DNA of 64,000 nucleotides from an uncultured Candidatus Saccharibacteria bacterium. Lineage in GTDB: Bacteria > Patescibacteriota > Saccharimonadia > Saccharimonadales > Saccharimonadaceae. Under the pieces are notes generated by a model. The model had not been told where the DNA came from, made no database searches, and saw only the letters and a list, made by a program, of their open reading frames with translations. Every line of letters starts with the position of its first letter. The stretch's first letter is position 1. Positions 37,184 to 47,174 of this stretch are shown piece after piece. The stretch covers positions 1-64,000 of the forward strand of contig CAMJLD010000001.1 in assembly GCA_946406645.1 (NCBI GenBank), given 5' to 3'. The position numbers and the translations under genes were made by a program.

Positions 37184-37587
37184 TGCCAGCTAAGAACGCA
37201 AAATACACCTACGGTGACGGTAGCCGCAAGGCCGCAACCGCAACCGCACGCCTCTACAAGGGCAAGGGTGATATCACGATCAACGGCAAGCCAGCTCTTG
37301 AATTCCTCTCCGGAAACAAGACTCTCATGGCCGAGGTCACTGATCCACTCGCTCTCACTCAGAAGCAAAAAGAATACGACATCACCATCCTCGTTAAGGG
37401 CGGTGGCGTCGCAGGCCAGGTTGACGCTATCAAGCTCGCTATCTCTCGCGCACTCGTTGCAGAGTTCCCAGAATTCCGCCCAGTGCTCAAGAAGGCCGGC
37501 CTCATGAAGCGCGACCCACGCGAAAAAGAGCGCAAACACTACGGTCTCCGCAGTGCTCGCAAACGCGAACAGTTCTCCAAGCGTTAA
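37183..37587 (+). CDS. rpsI: 30S ribosomal protein S9
   Basis: GDGSRKAATATARLYKGKGDITINGK...RDPREKERKHYGLRSARKREQFSKR. Confidence 0.97.
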   Translation: MPAKNAKYTYGDGSRKAATATARLYKGKGDITINGKPALEFLSGNKTLMAEVTDPLALTQKQKEYDITILVKGGGVAGQVDAIKLAISRALVAEFPEFRPVLKKAGLMKRDPREKERKHYGLRSARKREQFSKR

Positions 37588-37609
37588 TCCGCTTCTGGAA
37601 CAACAAAAA

Positions 37610-37636
37610 TACCACTCCTTTGGGAGTGGTATTTTG
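37610..37636. terminator. Bidirectional terminator after rpsI
   Basis: ATACCACTCC-tttg-GGAGTGGTAT with flanking A/T runs. Confidence 0.85.
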
Positions 37637-37649
37637 TATATCGAAAGTG

Positions 37650-38552
37650 TTATTCGACAGTAACTTCCTTAACCTCGGTAACCTCGAACTTTGCGGTCTT
37701 GAGATCGTCAAGCTTGCTGGTATAACCAGAGTTAAAGACTTTCTCTTCGCCAGTTTCACCTGGTTCAAGAAGGTCAGAGTAGAAGTAGTCGGTAGCAATC
37801 TGCTTGCCATCAGCATCTACAGCCTTGAAGTAAACAGCAAACTTAATCTTATATTCACTGCTCTTATTCGTAATCTTCACAGGAAGCTTGTAGTTGTAAT
37901 AGGTATAGAAGCGGCTACCGGATTCTTCAACTTCGAATTCACCGATTTCGACATCATATTCGCCCTTTACGGTATTATTTAGCATTTCCTTACAGCCACT
38001 AATCTTATCGTTAAGATTTTCAAGGCTGTCAGCAATCTTCTTGAAGTTGTCAGAAAGCTCACGAGTCTTACCGGTGCCGAGCGCCTCTGCGGCTGCTTCG
38101 CCAGTATGATATTCGATATTCTTTACGGATTCATAAACATCCTTATCGATGCCGAAGGTATCCTTCAAACACTTATCATGAAGCTCATTCGTACGTTTCT
38201 CGCTGCTACTATAGTAGCTCATACCGGCATCACTATAAATCGTGCGGAATGAACTTTCAAACTTATTAGCGGCGCTAACGGCTGCCTGACCGTTTTCTGT
38301 GTACTTTTCAATCGCTTCTGCGGTCATATTTGAATTAATGACCAAGAATACGATGAGGCCGGCAATGCCGAGCACTACAACGGCAATGATAATCCAGAAC
38401 CATGCCTTCTTGTAGAAGGTGATAGGTTTGCGATTTGGGTTTGGTTTAGAGTTCCCACCGAGGACACTCTGCTCTCCACTAGCAGCAGGTTTAGATTCTT
38501 TTGCTTCTGGAGCTTTTTTCTTATTCTGGGCAAAGATATTTTCTTCAGCCAT
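37650..38552 (-). CDS. Membrane-anchored protein of unknown function
   Basis: One TM (AWFWIIIAVVVLGIAGLIVFLVI) then extracytoplasmic beta-rich domain. Confidence 0.75.
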   Translation of the reverse strand: MAEENIFAQNKKKAPEAKESKPAASGEQSVLGGNSKPNPNRKPITFYKKAWFWIIIAVVVLGIAGLIVFLVINSNMTAEAIEKYTENGQAAVSAANKFESSFRTIYSDAGMSYYSSSEKRTNELHDKCLKDTFGIDKDVYESVKNIEYHTGEAAAEALGTGKTRELSDNFKKIADSLENLNDKISGCKEMLNNTVKGEYDVEIGEFEVEESGSRFYTYYNYKLPVKITNKSSEYKIKFAVYFKAVDADGKQIATDYFYSDLLEPGETGEEKVFNSGYTSKLDDLKTAKFEVTEVKEVTVE

Positions 38553-38597
38553 ATATTCTCCTTAGTTATAGGAATAGTATAACATAAGGGGAAAAAT

Positions 38598-39260
38598 CTA
38601 GCAGTTATTGAACTCGTATACTTTATTGATAATATCTGGATTCCCGCCGTTATCCTTAATAAGGCCACGAACCGCTTCAAGAATTTCCTTGGCGGCAGTG
38701 TCATTTTCAGCGCAAGCATACTCGCGAACATAAAGATTACGGTCAAGGCTGTAGCGATAAAGGCTATACTTATAGCCACTTTGGGTTGTGCCTTCATACG
38801 GCAAAAGCTTCCCGAGAACCTTCTCTAGGGTATCATCAAATTCTCCGTCACCACCTTCGCAGAAAGTATTCGGATACTTCGTCTCCGCCAGAGATGGACA
38901 AGCGACGACAATGGTCTTCTGCTCCGGATTGATACGGATGCGATAGGTTTGCTCGATAGAGTCGACATCGATAAGCGTCGAAACGAAGCCGCTCTCAGTA
39001 CGCATAGCGGAAGAAGTGCGAATCGTAATCTCCGAATTCGGATTATAATTATGATTCTTAAGAAAGCTATACATGGTCTTGCGAATCTTCGTCATCGCCT
39101 CATTGTCGATAATGGAGCCGGTAGAATAATTGACTACTTGCGCCTCATTGAGATTAAGATGCTGCGACAGAGAAAAGAGGAAAATAATCAAAACAATACC
39201 AAACACGACAAAAGAGAAGGAAACTGCGCTGACCCGATTGCGATAATTATCGTGATTCAT
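38598..39260 (-). CDS. Membrane-anchored protein of unknown function, adjacent to the PG hydrolase
   Basis: N-terminal TM AVSFSFVVFGIVLIIFLFSL; stop/start junction with the upstream gene. Confidence 0.7.
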   Translation of the reverse strand: MNHDNYRNRVSAVSFSFVVFGIVLIIFLFSLSQHLNLNEAQVVNYSTGSIIDNEAMTKIRKTMYSFLKNHNYNPNSEITIRTSSAMRTESGFVSTLIDVDSIEQTYRIRINPEQKTIVVACPSLAETKYPNTFCEGGDGEFDDTLEKVLGKLLPYEGTTQSGYKYSLYRYSLDRNLYVREYACAENDTAAKEILEAVRGLIKDNGGNPDIINKVYEFNNC

Positions 39261-41734
39261 TATTTAATCTTCCTATAAATATTATATTTGCACTGATCCC
39301 AGCCACCGCTGATATCTCTAGTGATATCCATATCACCGCGCGCGTCGGCCATTGGCGAACGGCTGCCAAGAGAAGCGGAAGCATACTCACTCTCAAAGCC
39401 ATCAACTTTACCAACATAAATCAAGATATGACCGCAGCCCGACTCAGTACCGTCCTTATTAGTACGCGTACCGTGGTTCGTAATCAAAACATCACCAGCC
39501 TGTGCTTTCGTGGCGCCACTAGTCAAATCATCGTTGATGAGTTTCCAGTCGTCACGCTTAGACGTACCATTACTATCATATTCCTGATACCACGTGCCGC
39601 TCGGGGGGAAATCCTTATCCCAACCACTTTCAATTAAGAGCAGACCAACGAAGCCACCACAGTCATTGCCATTGTAGCCACCATGGCGATAGCTCGTGCT
39701 ATTAATAAGCTCGGTATACTTTGGCATTTGCTCGGTGTAAGGGGAGCCCATATATTTTGGCCAAGCAATTTCCTTTAGTAGCGACCAGAGCGCTTGCACG
39801 TTGCCGGAAGCGCCATTCGCACATACCGCGCTATTCTCAGCCTGAAGGGCCGCAATACCATTGCTCACATTATTCCAAACATCGGACGAAATAGGCGCAT
39901 GGTTCACGCCAGTAGGGAAGGAAAGCCCCGCCTCAATGCTGATCGCATTCATGAGTTTAGCGAGATACTTCCAGCCAGACTCGGAAATCGAATCTTTCTT
40001 TCTAAGATCTGGCGTGCCGCTAGTAGAATCATATCCAATAATCGCAATCTGGATACCGGCCTCTTTGGCGTCAGTAGAACCAGCAGCCGCAGCCTTATAG
40101 ATTGAACCATGCTGATAGGTCTTCAATTTAGCCAAGTCGACAGTGAAATGCGGGACGGCACCCGAGCCACTATAAATATTTAAGATACTATTCGTTTCGC
40201 CCGCAGACGAACCAGTGACATAGAGCGAGATTTTATTCGGGCCCTTGCCGGTGCCGCTTGGCGAATCCGTAGTATAGTCAGTGCCAAATGAAGTCTTCAG
40301 GCCAGAGACGCCAGTAGAGGTTGCGATTTCCTTCGTATAGCCCTCGAAGGTCTTAATCCAGCCACTATCCCAATCGGCCGCAGAGCCACTCTTGCCAACC
40401 GAAGTGCCAGCAGATGCCGCTAGAACGCTCGAAGTAGGAGGATCAGTCTCAAGATAGCCATAGGCCTTATTACTCTTAACACCAGGGGAGCGATAATCCC
40501 AGAACATCATAGTAACGCTGCCGCTCGTAATCTTCGTGATACCGCGAAGGATTTTGCTCGAATCGTTCGCTGAGACGCTCTGACCATTATTCGTGAGCGT
40601 AGCGCTGTTGAGACCGGCAACCTCCACGTTAACCTGAGCCGGCATGATACGATTGCCTTTCACAATAATATCCTTGACGGCGTTCGTGAGAGTATCATTC
40701 GTAAAGGTGCTCTTTTCGTCTTCACCCTCTACGTATTTGCCACCGAGCAAACCCTTGATAAGAGCTTTCGCATCGGCATCCTTATTATCTTTCTCGAACA
40801 CATTCATCTTGAAGGAAAGAACCGACTTCGCCTCAGCCTCATTCGAAATGATATTTTCATTGCCGAGCACCATCTGCGCAACGTATTTCACCTGCGAATC
40901 GGAAAGCGCATAAGCCTTACCGGGATAGTTCTGATAGGTCTGAACAATGCTATTCGGATCACAACAAGTGCTACTGCTACCACCGCCAGCCCCAGCAGAA
41001 AGCTTACCGGCATACTGATTATAGAATTTCACGGCATGGCTACGACGATTGGCAACATCCTGCCAATTGCTACTACTACCTTGGCCAGAATAATACTCGA
41101 TACCTTGGCTACCGCCAATTGCGCCCTCGAAGTGAATCACGAACACCTCTGCAGCATATTCAGGCTCATGCTCAGAACCAGCGCCGGTCTGAATTTCTTC
41201 GCGCCAATCTTTCCAGCCCGCCTTCTGACGCTCTACGGACCATTTCTCCCAAGCATATTCGAACTGGATAAGCGCAAGCCTGTCTTTAATATCGTCTGGA
41301 ATATCCTTATCGCTAAAACGATACTTCGGGTCAAGATATTCGCCCATACCTTGGCTTTCGATCGTATCAAACATCTCTTTTGCATAGCCGGCATTTTTAT
41401 TCATCTGGAACAAGCCCCAATAAGTATAATCTGTAGCATCAGCTTCTGTAATTATGAAGCTAGACTCCTGCTGAATATTGCCAAGCACGCCGGCCGTTTG
41501 AGCCTCGCTTAGGCCTTTGCCCCTGAAATAATTCCAAGCCTTTTCCTGAATATTATCGCCAGAAAGACTATCGGAAGCGCCGCTATAGACACATTCCTCT
41601 GGATTATAGAAAGTAATATTGTTATTTGCAAAATGCTCGATATAATCGTCGAGAACCGCAAAAGCTGGATGCACAATCATAATTGCAGACAATAGAGAAG
41701 CGGATACAATTGGCAAAATAATCTTTTTACTCAT
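39260..41734 (-). CDS. Secreted bifunctional peptidoglycan hydrolase: phage-type lysozyme domain and C-terminal CHAP/NlpC-like amidase
   Basis: Signal peptide; AWNYFRGKGLSEAQTAGVLGNIQQESSF...YWGLFQMNK; C-term YNGNDCGGFVGLLLIESGW...AGDVLIT...GHILIYVG. Confidence 0.75.
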   Translation of the reverse strand: MSKKIILPIVSASLLSAIMIVHPAFAVLDDYIEHFANNNITFYNPEECVYSGASDSLSGDNIQEKAWNYFRGKGLSEAQTAGVLGNIQQESSFIITEADATDYTYWGLFQMNKNAGYAKEMFDTIESQGMGEYLDPKYRFSDKDIPDDIKDRLALIQFEYAWEKWSVERQKAGWKDWREEIQTGAGSEHEPEYAAEVFVIHFEGAIGGSQGIEYYSGQGSSSNWQDVANRRSHAVKFYNQYAGKLSAGAGGGSSSTCCDPNSIVQTYQNYPGKAYALSDSQVKYVAQMVLGNENIISNEAEAKSVLSFKMNVFEKDNKDADAKALIKGLLGGKYVEGEDEKSTFTNDTLTNAVKDIIVKGNRIMPAQVNVEVAGLNSATLTNNGQSVSANDSSKILRGITKITSGSVTMMFWDYRSPGVKSNKAYGYLETDPPTSSVLAASAGTSVGKSGSAADWDSGWIKTFEGYTKEIATSTGVSGLKTSFGTDYTTDSPSGTGKGPNKISLYVTGSSAGETNSILNIYSGSGAVPHFTVDLAKLKTYQHGSIYKAAAAGSTDAKEAGIQIAIIGYDSTSGTPDLRKKDSISESGWKYLAKLMNAISIEAGLSFPTGVNHAPISSDVWNNVSNGIAALQAENSAVCANGASGNVQALWSLLKEIAWPKYMGSPYTEQMPKYTELINSTSYRHGGYNGNDCGGFVGLLLIESGWDKDFPPSGTWYQEYDSNGTSKRDDWKLINDDLTSGATKAQAGDVLITNHGTRTNKDGTESGCGHILIYVGKVDGFESEYASASLGSRSPMADARGDMDITRDISGGWDQCKYNIYRKIK

Positions 41735-42383
41735 AAATCACCTCATAATCACCAACATCGAACCCGCGATCAGATAGCGCCTTCGATAACGCCTCGCGAG
41801 ACTCCGGAGAGTCGACATCGTCTACGACGATACAAAGGCGGGTCCGGCAACCATCAGAGGCATCACCGAAATCAACCTTCATCCAACCATGATGTCCAGC
41901 ATAGCCATACTTGTAATCGAACGGCGTATTATAATACAGCGCATACTTGCGCTCGAACGCAGACACAAAATTCTTCGCATCTTCATCGTTCGAGGCATAA
42001 AGAGTAGTCATATCGGAAGGATTGTCCATATAGTACTGCAGCCCATTCTCGGAGTTTAATAGATAATCATTCACGCTAGTAGTCCGATTAGCCTTCACCT
42101 CGATATCATATTCTTTAGCGACGAATCCTTCCGCCTCAATCTTTAGGCTATAAGTACCAGGTTCAATTTCGTAAGTACCATTTTTATATGGCTGACCGTT
42201 CAGCGTTATATTCGCAGCAACAGGAGTAATATTGAGGTCGACAATAGTTTTGGTCGGATGGATATTATCAGTAACGGCAAACGTCGCAATGGCAATGATC
42301 ATTACAGCAACCGAGCCCCAAACAAAAATCATTACCGCCTTAAAATGCGAAACACACCAATCTAATAGACCTCTCACATTCAT
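41727..42383 (-). CDS. PEGA-domain membrane protein
   Basis: ITPVAANITLNGQPYKNGTYEIEPGTYSLKIEAEGF after N-terminal TM. Confidence 0.75.
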   Translation of the reverse strand: MNVRGLLDWCVSHFKAVMIFVWGSVAVMIIAIATFAVTDNIHPTKTIVDLNITPVAANITLNGQPYKNGTYEIEPGTYSLKIEAEGFVAKEYDIEVKANRTTSVNDYLLNSENGLQYYMDNPSDMTTLYASNDEDAKNFVSAFERKYALYYNTPFDYKYGYAGHHGWMKVDFGDASDGCRTRLCIVVDDVDSPESREALSKALSDRGFDVGDYEVIYE

Positions 42384-42464
42384 TAATTCGATTATAGCAT
42401 AACCACAATGTCACAAGCGCAAAAATCGCAGAAAATTAGTATCTATGGTATAATTAAATCCACT

Positions 42465-42540
42465 GGGGCACTAGCTCATTTGGTAGAGCGCTTCTATGGC
42501 ATAGAAGAGGTGAGGAGTTCGAATCTCCTGTGCTCCACCA
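42465..42540 (+). tRNA. tRNA-Ala(GGC), CCA encoded
   Basis: GGGGCAC/GTGCTCC acceptor, CTTCT-ATGGCAT-AGAAG anticodon arm, TTCGAAT T-loop. Confidence 0.95.
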
Positions 42541-42576
42541 TTTTTTATGCTTAAAAATTTATGCTATAATGCGCTT

Positions 42577-43623
42577 ATGAATAACGAGCAAGAGAACTTA
42601 GGTATAAACACCAATGGAATCGAGCAGGCACCAGTAATGGAAGCCGCTCCGCAAGGCACAATCGTCACACCAGAAAAGAAATCAAATAAAGGTCTTATCG
42701 CGATCATTATTATTCTAGCCACATTAATCGTAGCGAGCGGCGTGGTAATATTTATCCTTCTTAATCCGTTCGGCGATAAGAAGACTAGCCAAGGCTCGGA
42801 CGACGACAAAAAGACCGCCATCAATACGGAAAATGCCTGCAAAGAACGCGTAAAAACCAGCGAACTAACAAAGGAGACTGCCTTCGCATTCAAGATTGCA
42901 GCCGAAAAGGACAAGAACTGTAACATTGATTATTTCCTAAAGGACCGCGACCTAAGACTAGCAGAAACCGACGCCAATAACTATACGCTTATTGATTCAT
43001 ATTCTAAGCAAACCGAAATCAATGAAATCGCAAATTATGGCGCAAACCCAGAAATCGGATTAAATATTAGCGGCTATCTAAATAACAACAATGACGATAT
43101 TAGAATTAGCTATACGACCGTTCTAAAAGACCACTACGCTATCGTGAAAGGCGATTTAAGAGGTCAGTTCGACGAAGACAAAAGCAAATTGCACAACGGC
43201 ATCACTTTCGACAAGAACTATATAGACCAGCACACAGTCGACAACGACGGGGTAATTAGTCCAAAAATTTATTTCAAGAATCTGGATAAAGAATGGGTCG
43301 AAAAAGGCATGCTATTATACCTCTCAACTACCGCGTATCTCAGCTCCGCATATGACTACGAACTCACTGAAAGCACTAAGGAATATACGTTCACGGTCAA
43401 CAGTATCGGAGCAGGCATTGATGCGACTAAAACAACCGAAAACGAAACACGTTTGCAATTAACTACATACAGCACGAGTTATACAATCGATAAAGCAACG
43501 GGAGAGCTAAAACAAACTAGGAATAGCAAGGGTAGCTTTATGACAATCAATAAGACTTGGGAGCTTACTAGCGAGGAAGAGACAGAGCTTAAAAAAGCCA
43601 ACAGTCTCTATGCGCAGCTATAA
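42577..43623 (+). CDS. Membrane-anchored protein of unknown function
   Basis: One TM GLIAIIIILATLIVASGVVIFILL; TATAAT ends 6 nt before ATG (leaderless). Confidence 0.75.
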   Translation: MNNEQENLGINTNGIEQAPVMEAAPQGTIVTPEKKSNKGLIAIIIILATLIVASGVVIFILLNPFGDKKTSQGSDDDKKTAINTENACKERVKTSELTKETAFAFKIAAEKDKNCNIDYFLKDRDLRLAETDANNYTLIDSYSKQTEINEIANYGANPEIGLNISGYLNNNNDDIRISYTTVLKDHYAIVKGDLRGQFDEDKSKLHNGITFDKNYIDQHTVDNDGVISPKIYFKNLDKEWVEKGMLLYLSTTAYLSSAYDYELTESTKEYTFTVNSIGAGIDATKTTENETRLQLTTYSTSYTIDKATGELKQTRNSKGSFMTINKTWELTSEEETELKKANSLYAQL

Positions 43624-43670
43624 TATTTGGCTAGTTTGACCAAAAACCCAAATTCTCTTATAATATTCTT

Positions 43671-43715
43671 ATGACAAATCTATCCGCATTTATACCGCAT
43701 TGGCCTCGAGCCTAA
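43671..43715 (+). CDS. Candidate leader peptide MTNLSAFIPHWPRA upstream of trpS
   Basis: TATAAT at 43659-43664 6 nt before ATG; contains one Trp codon; hairpin GCGAC-gtaatt-GTCGC follows. Confidence 0.35.
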   Translation: MTNLSAFIPHWPRA

Positions 43716-43791
43716 CAGATACGTCCGCGACGTAATTGTCGCTCATGCTTGCAAATATTTACAAAATGTGATATAATATAAGGATATACAA

Positions 43792-44817
43792 ATGAAAACC
43801 ATTCTTACTGGTATACGTGTGAATGAAGAGCCGACTATCGGCAACTTCATCGGCGCATACAAAACCATGATTAACTTAGCTAATGAACACGCTGGCGATG
43901 CGCAGATTAATATGTTCATCCCAGATCTTCATAGCTTCACCACGCCCATCGACCACGACAAGCTTTATGCTCAGGTCATCAAGGGCGTCAAATACTACAT
44001 CGCGGCCGGCCTCGACGTAAATAATCCAAATGTTCATATCTATCGCCAAAGCCACGTGCCTGCCCATAGCGAGTTGGCCATCATCCTCAATTGCTTCACG
44101 CCATTTGGCGAAGCGAGCCGCATGACCCAGTTTAAAGACAAGTCAAAAGAAAACCCGGACGCTATCACGGTCGGTCTCTTCGACTACCCGATTTTGATGG
44201 CCGCAGATATTCTGCTTTATGACGCAAATATCATCCCGCTCGGCGAAGACCAGTTCCAGCATCTAGAGCTCACCCGCAATATCGCGATTCGCATGAACAA
44301 CAAGTTCAACAGCGAATTATTTACGGTTCCTGCACCAGAAAAAGAACAGGTCGCTTTCATGCATCTCGAAAAAGGTCTCCGCATCCGCAGTCTCACCGAT
44401 CCATCCAAAAAGATGAGCAAGTCCAGCAAGGATGAGAAGTCTAAGATTAGCCTCAGCGACGACCCGGCCGCAGCCGCAAAGAAAATTATGTCCGCTACGA
44501 CCGATAGCCTCGGCAAAATCAACTTTGACATGGTCAACCAACCGGGCATCAGTAACCTCATGACTATCGAAGCAATGCTTTCCGGCCGCGATATCCACGA
44601 TGTCATTCAGCAATACGCTGGCCTCGAGCGCTACGGCGATCTTAAGCAAGAAGTCGCTCGCACCGTCTCGACCTTCCTCGAAGAATTCCAGCAGCGCGTC
44701 GCAGAGATTAGCGACGAAGACGTTGAACGCGTTCTAGAACAGGGTGAAGCCTACGCGAATAAAGTCGCAAACGCGAAGCTCGCAGAAGTTCAGCGCGCAG
44801 TAGGGTTAATCCGCTAA
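43792..44817 (+). CDS. trpS: Tryptophanyl-tRNA synthetase
   Basis: PTIGNFIGAYKTM, KMSKS (PSKKMSKSSKDEKSKISL), LFDYPILMAADILLYDA. Confidence 0.96.
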   Translation: MKTILTGIRVNEEPTIGNFIGAYKTMINLANEHAGDAQINMFIPDLHSFTTPIDHDKLYAQVIKGVKYYIAAGLDVNNPNVHIYRQSHVPAHSELAIILNCFTPFGEASRMTQFKDKSKENPDAITVGLFDYPILMAADILLYDANIIPLGEDQFQHLELTRNIAIRMNNKFNSELFTVPAPEKEQVAFMHLEKGLRIRSLTDPSKKMSKSSKDEKSKISLSDDPAAAAKKIMSATTDSLGKINFDMVNQPGISNLMTIEAMLSGRDIHDVIQQYAGLERYGDLKQEVARTVSTFLEEFQQRVAEISDEDVERVLEQGEAYANKVANAKLAEVQRAVGLIR

Positions 44818-44856
44818 TACACATGTTTAGGCTACTTATTAGCGGGGAGAAAAACC

Positions 44857-45621
44857 ATGATAAGTAGCCTATTTTTGTGCTTCCTAATCTATAGTTTTAT
44901 CGGTTGGGTCTGGGAAGGCTTTTTCTCGCTAATAACGCGCCACAAAATCGTGAACCGCGGCTTCCTAAACGGCCCATACTGCCCGATTTATGGCACGGGA
45001 GCATTACTATTTGCCCTAATCAATCATTTCTTTGATGGAAATCTCATCATCCAATTCCTGCTCGGCGGACTTATCGCATGCATCCTAGAATATCTAACCT
45101 CCTGGATTATGGAACTGATTTTCCATGCGCGTTGGTGGGATTACAGTAGCAGAAAATTCAACATCAATGGCCGCGTCTGCTTAGCCGGTTTCATATTGTT
45201 CGGCCTTGGAGCCGTCGCAGTGCATTTCGCACACCCGCATTTTATGAGTTTCGTCGGCAGCTTCGAGCACAAAGACATAATCGCCATCGTGGCCGCAGTC
45301 ATTTTCTCGCTCGACGTCATCTCGACGAACCAGAGCTTTGCGAGATTCACGCGTATCCTCAAAGATTTCCAGAACACACTAGGCCAAGGCGCCGTAATTC
45401 AATATATCCAACACGGCAAGAACCAATTCTTCGCCGAGCTGAACAAACGCACGAGCCGTATCCTAACCTACCAGCAACGCCGTCTCATCCGCGCCTTCCC
45501 AAATTACAAATCTAGCTACAACAATGCTTACCACGAAGTTAGAAAGCTCTACGCCGACACGAAATTCAAACCAAAGAAAACCGCTCATGCTCGCAAAAAT
45601 GCCAAGAAAATTGTAAAATAA
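44857..45621 (+). CDS. Putative ABC-transporter type IV/CmpB-like membrane protein
   Basis: LIYSFIGWVWEGFFSLITRHKIVNRGFLNGPYCPIYGTGALL. Confidence 0.8.
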   Translation: MISSLFLCFLIYSFIGWVWEGFFSLITRHKIVNRGFLNGPYCPIYGTGALLFALINHFFDGNLIIQFLLGGLIACILEYLTSWIMELIFHARWWDYSSRKFNINGRVCLAGFILFGLGAVAVHFAHPHFMSFVGSFEHKDIIAIVAAVIFSLDVISTNQSFARFTRILKDFQNTLGQGAVIQYIQHGKNQFFAELNKRTSRILTYQQRRLIRAFPNYKSSYNNAYHEVRKLYADTKFKPKKTAHARKNAKKIVK

Positions 45622-45629
45622 CAGATAAT

Positions 45630-46505
45630 ATGGCAAAGAAATTCAGCAAACCCACAATGTCGCGCGTCATTAATGGCGACATCGAGAAAAAAGAAGAAAT
45701 CGTAGAGACGCCAAAGCGTCGCCTCGATATGGTTTTGCTGGAGCAATATCCTCACTATAGCCGCGCCACTATCCAGAAATTCATCAAAACTGGCGCCGTC
45801 ACCGTTTCTGGCCAAATTATCAAGAAAGCCAATACTTTACTTACACTCGAAGAAGAAGGGCAAATCAGCCTTACTGAGCCGAAGAATGAATCCGAACGCC
45901 CGCCAGTCGTGTATGAGGACAACAATCTCGTCGTATTCAATAAGCCGGCAGGTATGCTTTCGATTAAAAAGGGCGCATACCTCGCGGAAAGCTCCATTGA
46001 TGATTTCGGCGAGCCAGTCCATCGACTCGATCGTGACACGTCGGGCATTATTGCCGTCGCGAAGAACCCGGAGACGAAGTCGAAACTTCAGAAGCAGTTC
46101 GCCGATCGCAAAACGCATAAAACCTACTATGCCGTCGTCGTTGGCCACCCAAAGCAACCGCACGCAATTATTAGCGTTCCACTGACACGTAACCTCAAGA
46201 AGCCTACGACCTTTATCGCCGATCCAAACGGTCGCGAAGCTATCACCGAATATCAAGTCATTGCAGAGAATAGCCGCTTTAGTCTCGTCGAGCTCAAACC
46301 GCGTACCGGCCGCACCCACCAGCTTCGTATTCATATGGCCCACATCGGAACCCCGATTCTTGGCGACAAAGTCTATAACCCGAAATCGCCAAAAGCCGAC
46401 CGCATGTACCTCCATGCAGCAAGCCTAGAAATTACCATCCCAGACAGCAAACGCGTCACCTTCACGGCGCCGCTCCCGGAGGAATTCCGCGATGCAGTTA
46501 AATAA
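45630..46505 (+). CDS. RluA/RluD-family pseudouridine synthase with S4 domain
   Basis: PVHRLDRDTSGIIAVAKNPE; KPRTGRTHQLRIHMAHIGTPILGDKVY. Confidence 0.95.
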   Translation: MAKKFSKPTMSRVINGDIEKKEEIVETPKRRLDMVLLEQYPHYSRATIQKFIKTGAVTVSGQIIKKANTLLTLEEEGQISLTEPKNESERPPVVYEDNNLVVFNKPAGMLSIKKGAYLAESSIDDFGEPVHRLDRDTSGIIAVAKNPETKSKLQKQFADRKTHKTYYAVVVGHPKQPHAIISVPLTRNLKKPTTFIADPNGREAITEYQVIAENSRFSLVELKPRTGRTHQLRIHMAHIGTPILGDKVYNPKSPKADRMYLHAASLEITIPDSKRVTFTAPLPEEFRDAVK

Positions 46506-47166
46506 TCTTGAAGAAGTCACGACTCTCGCTGCCCAGAACAATTTCTCGATTTTTGAGTTGCCACTCGGAACCGATTTCGCCGCAATTTTGCCAGCCTCGG
46601 TCCACATTAAACCAGACGAAGAAAAAAATACTATTGATATCACCAAAATCCGCGAATTATCCAACATTTCGCAAGCGAAGCAGTCTCACGATTTCTATAT
46701 TGTTATCGAAAATGCCGAGACAATGAACGCCAATGCCGCCAATGCCTTCCTAAAGGCGCTCGAGGAGCCCAACGACAAGCTCCATTTCGTTTTCCTAAGC
46801 AACAATACTAGCCAGATTCTGCCGACCATCAAATCTCGCGCCAGCAATTACTGTCTAAAGAACGATTCGAAGATTTCTGACGCGCCAAACTATGACGCCG
46901 AAACAATCGCACTTGCGAAGCAATATCTCTCCGCAACCAAAGCAAATCTCCCAGAATTGGCCGACAAAATCGCTAAACTAAATAAAGAATCCAGTCGTCA
47001 AGGCGCACTCAAGATCCTCGAATGCGCCATCGAGCTCTCCTACAAAACTTACTTCCTTACCGGCAACGCTCAATTCCTCCAGAAGCTCGAAAAGCTGCTG
47101 ACAATCTCAGATAATATCGCCGCCAACGGCCACGTGAAGCTCCAGCTTGTCGCCGGTATGCTATAA
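46492..47166 (+). CDS. holB: DNA polymerase III delta-prime-like subunit
   Basis: ENAETMNANAANAFLKALEEPNDKLHFVFLSNNTSQILPTIKSRA. Confidence 0.75.
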   Translation: MQLNNLEEVTTLAAQNNFSIFELPLGTDFAAILPASVHIKPDEEKNTIDITKIRELSNISQAKQSHDFYIVIENAETMNANAANAFLKALEEPNDKLHFVFLSNNTSQILPTIKSRASNYCLKNDSKISDAPNYDAETIALAKQYLSATKANLPELADKIAKLNKESSRQGALKILECAIELSYKTYFLTGNAQFLQKLEKLLTISDNIAANGHVKLQLVAGML

Positions 47167-47174
47167 TAGTACTT

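Noticed and set aside
43700-43712. GGCCTCGAGCC palindrome as a regulatory operator upstream of trpS
   Set aside because: Only an 11-nt near-palindrome inside the candidate mini-ORF; too short to support on its own.
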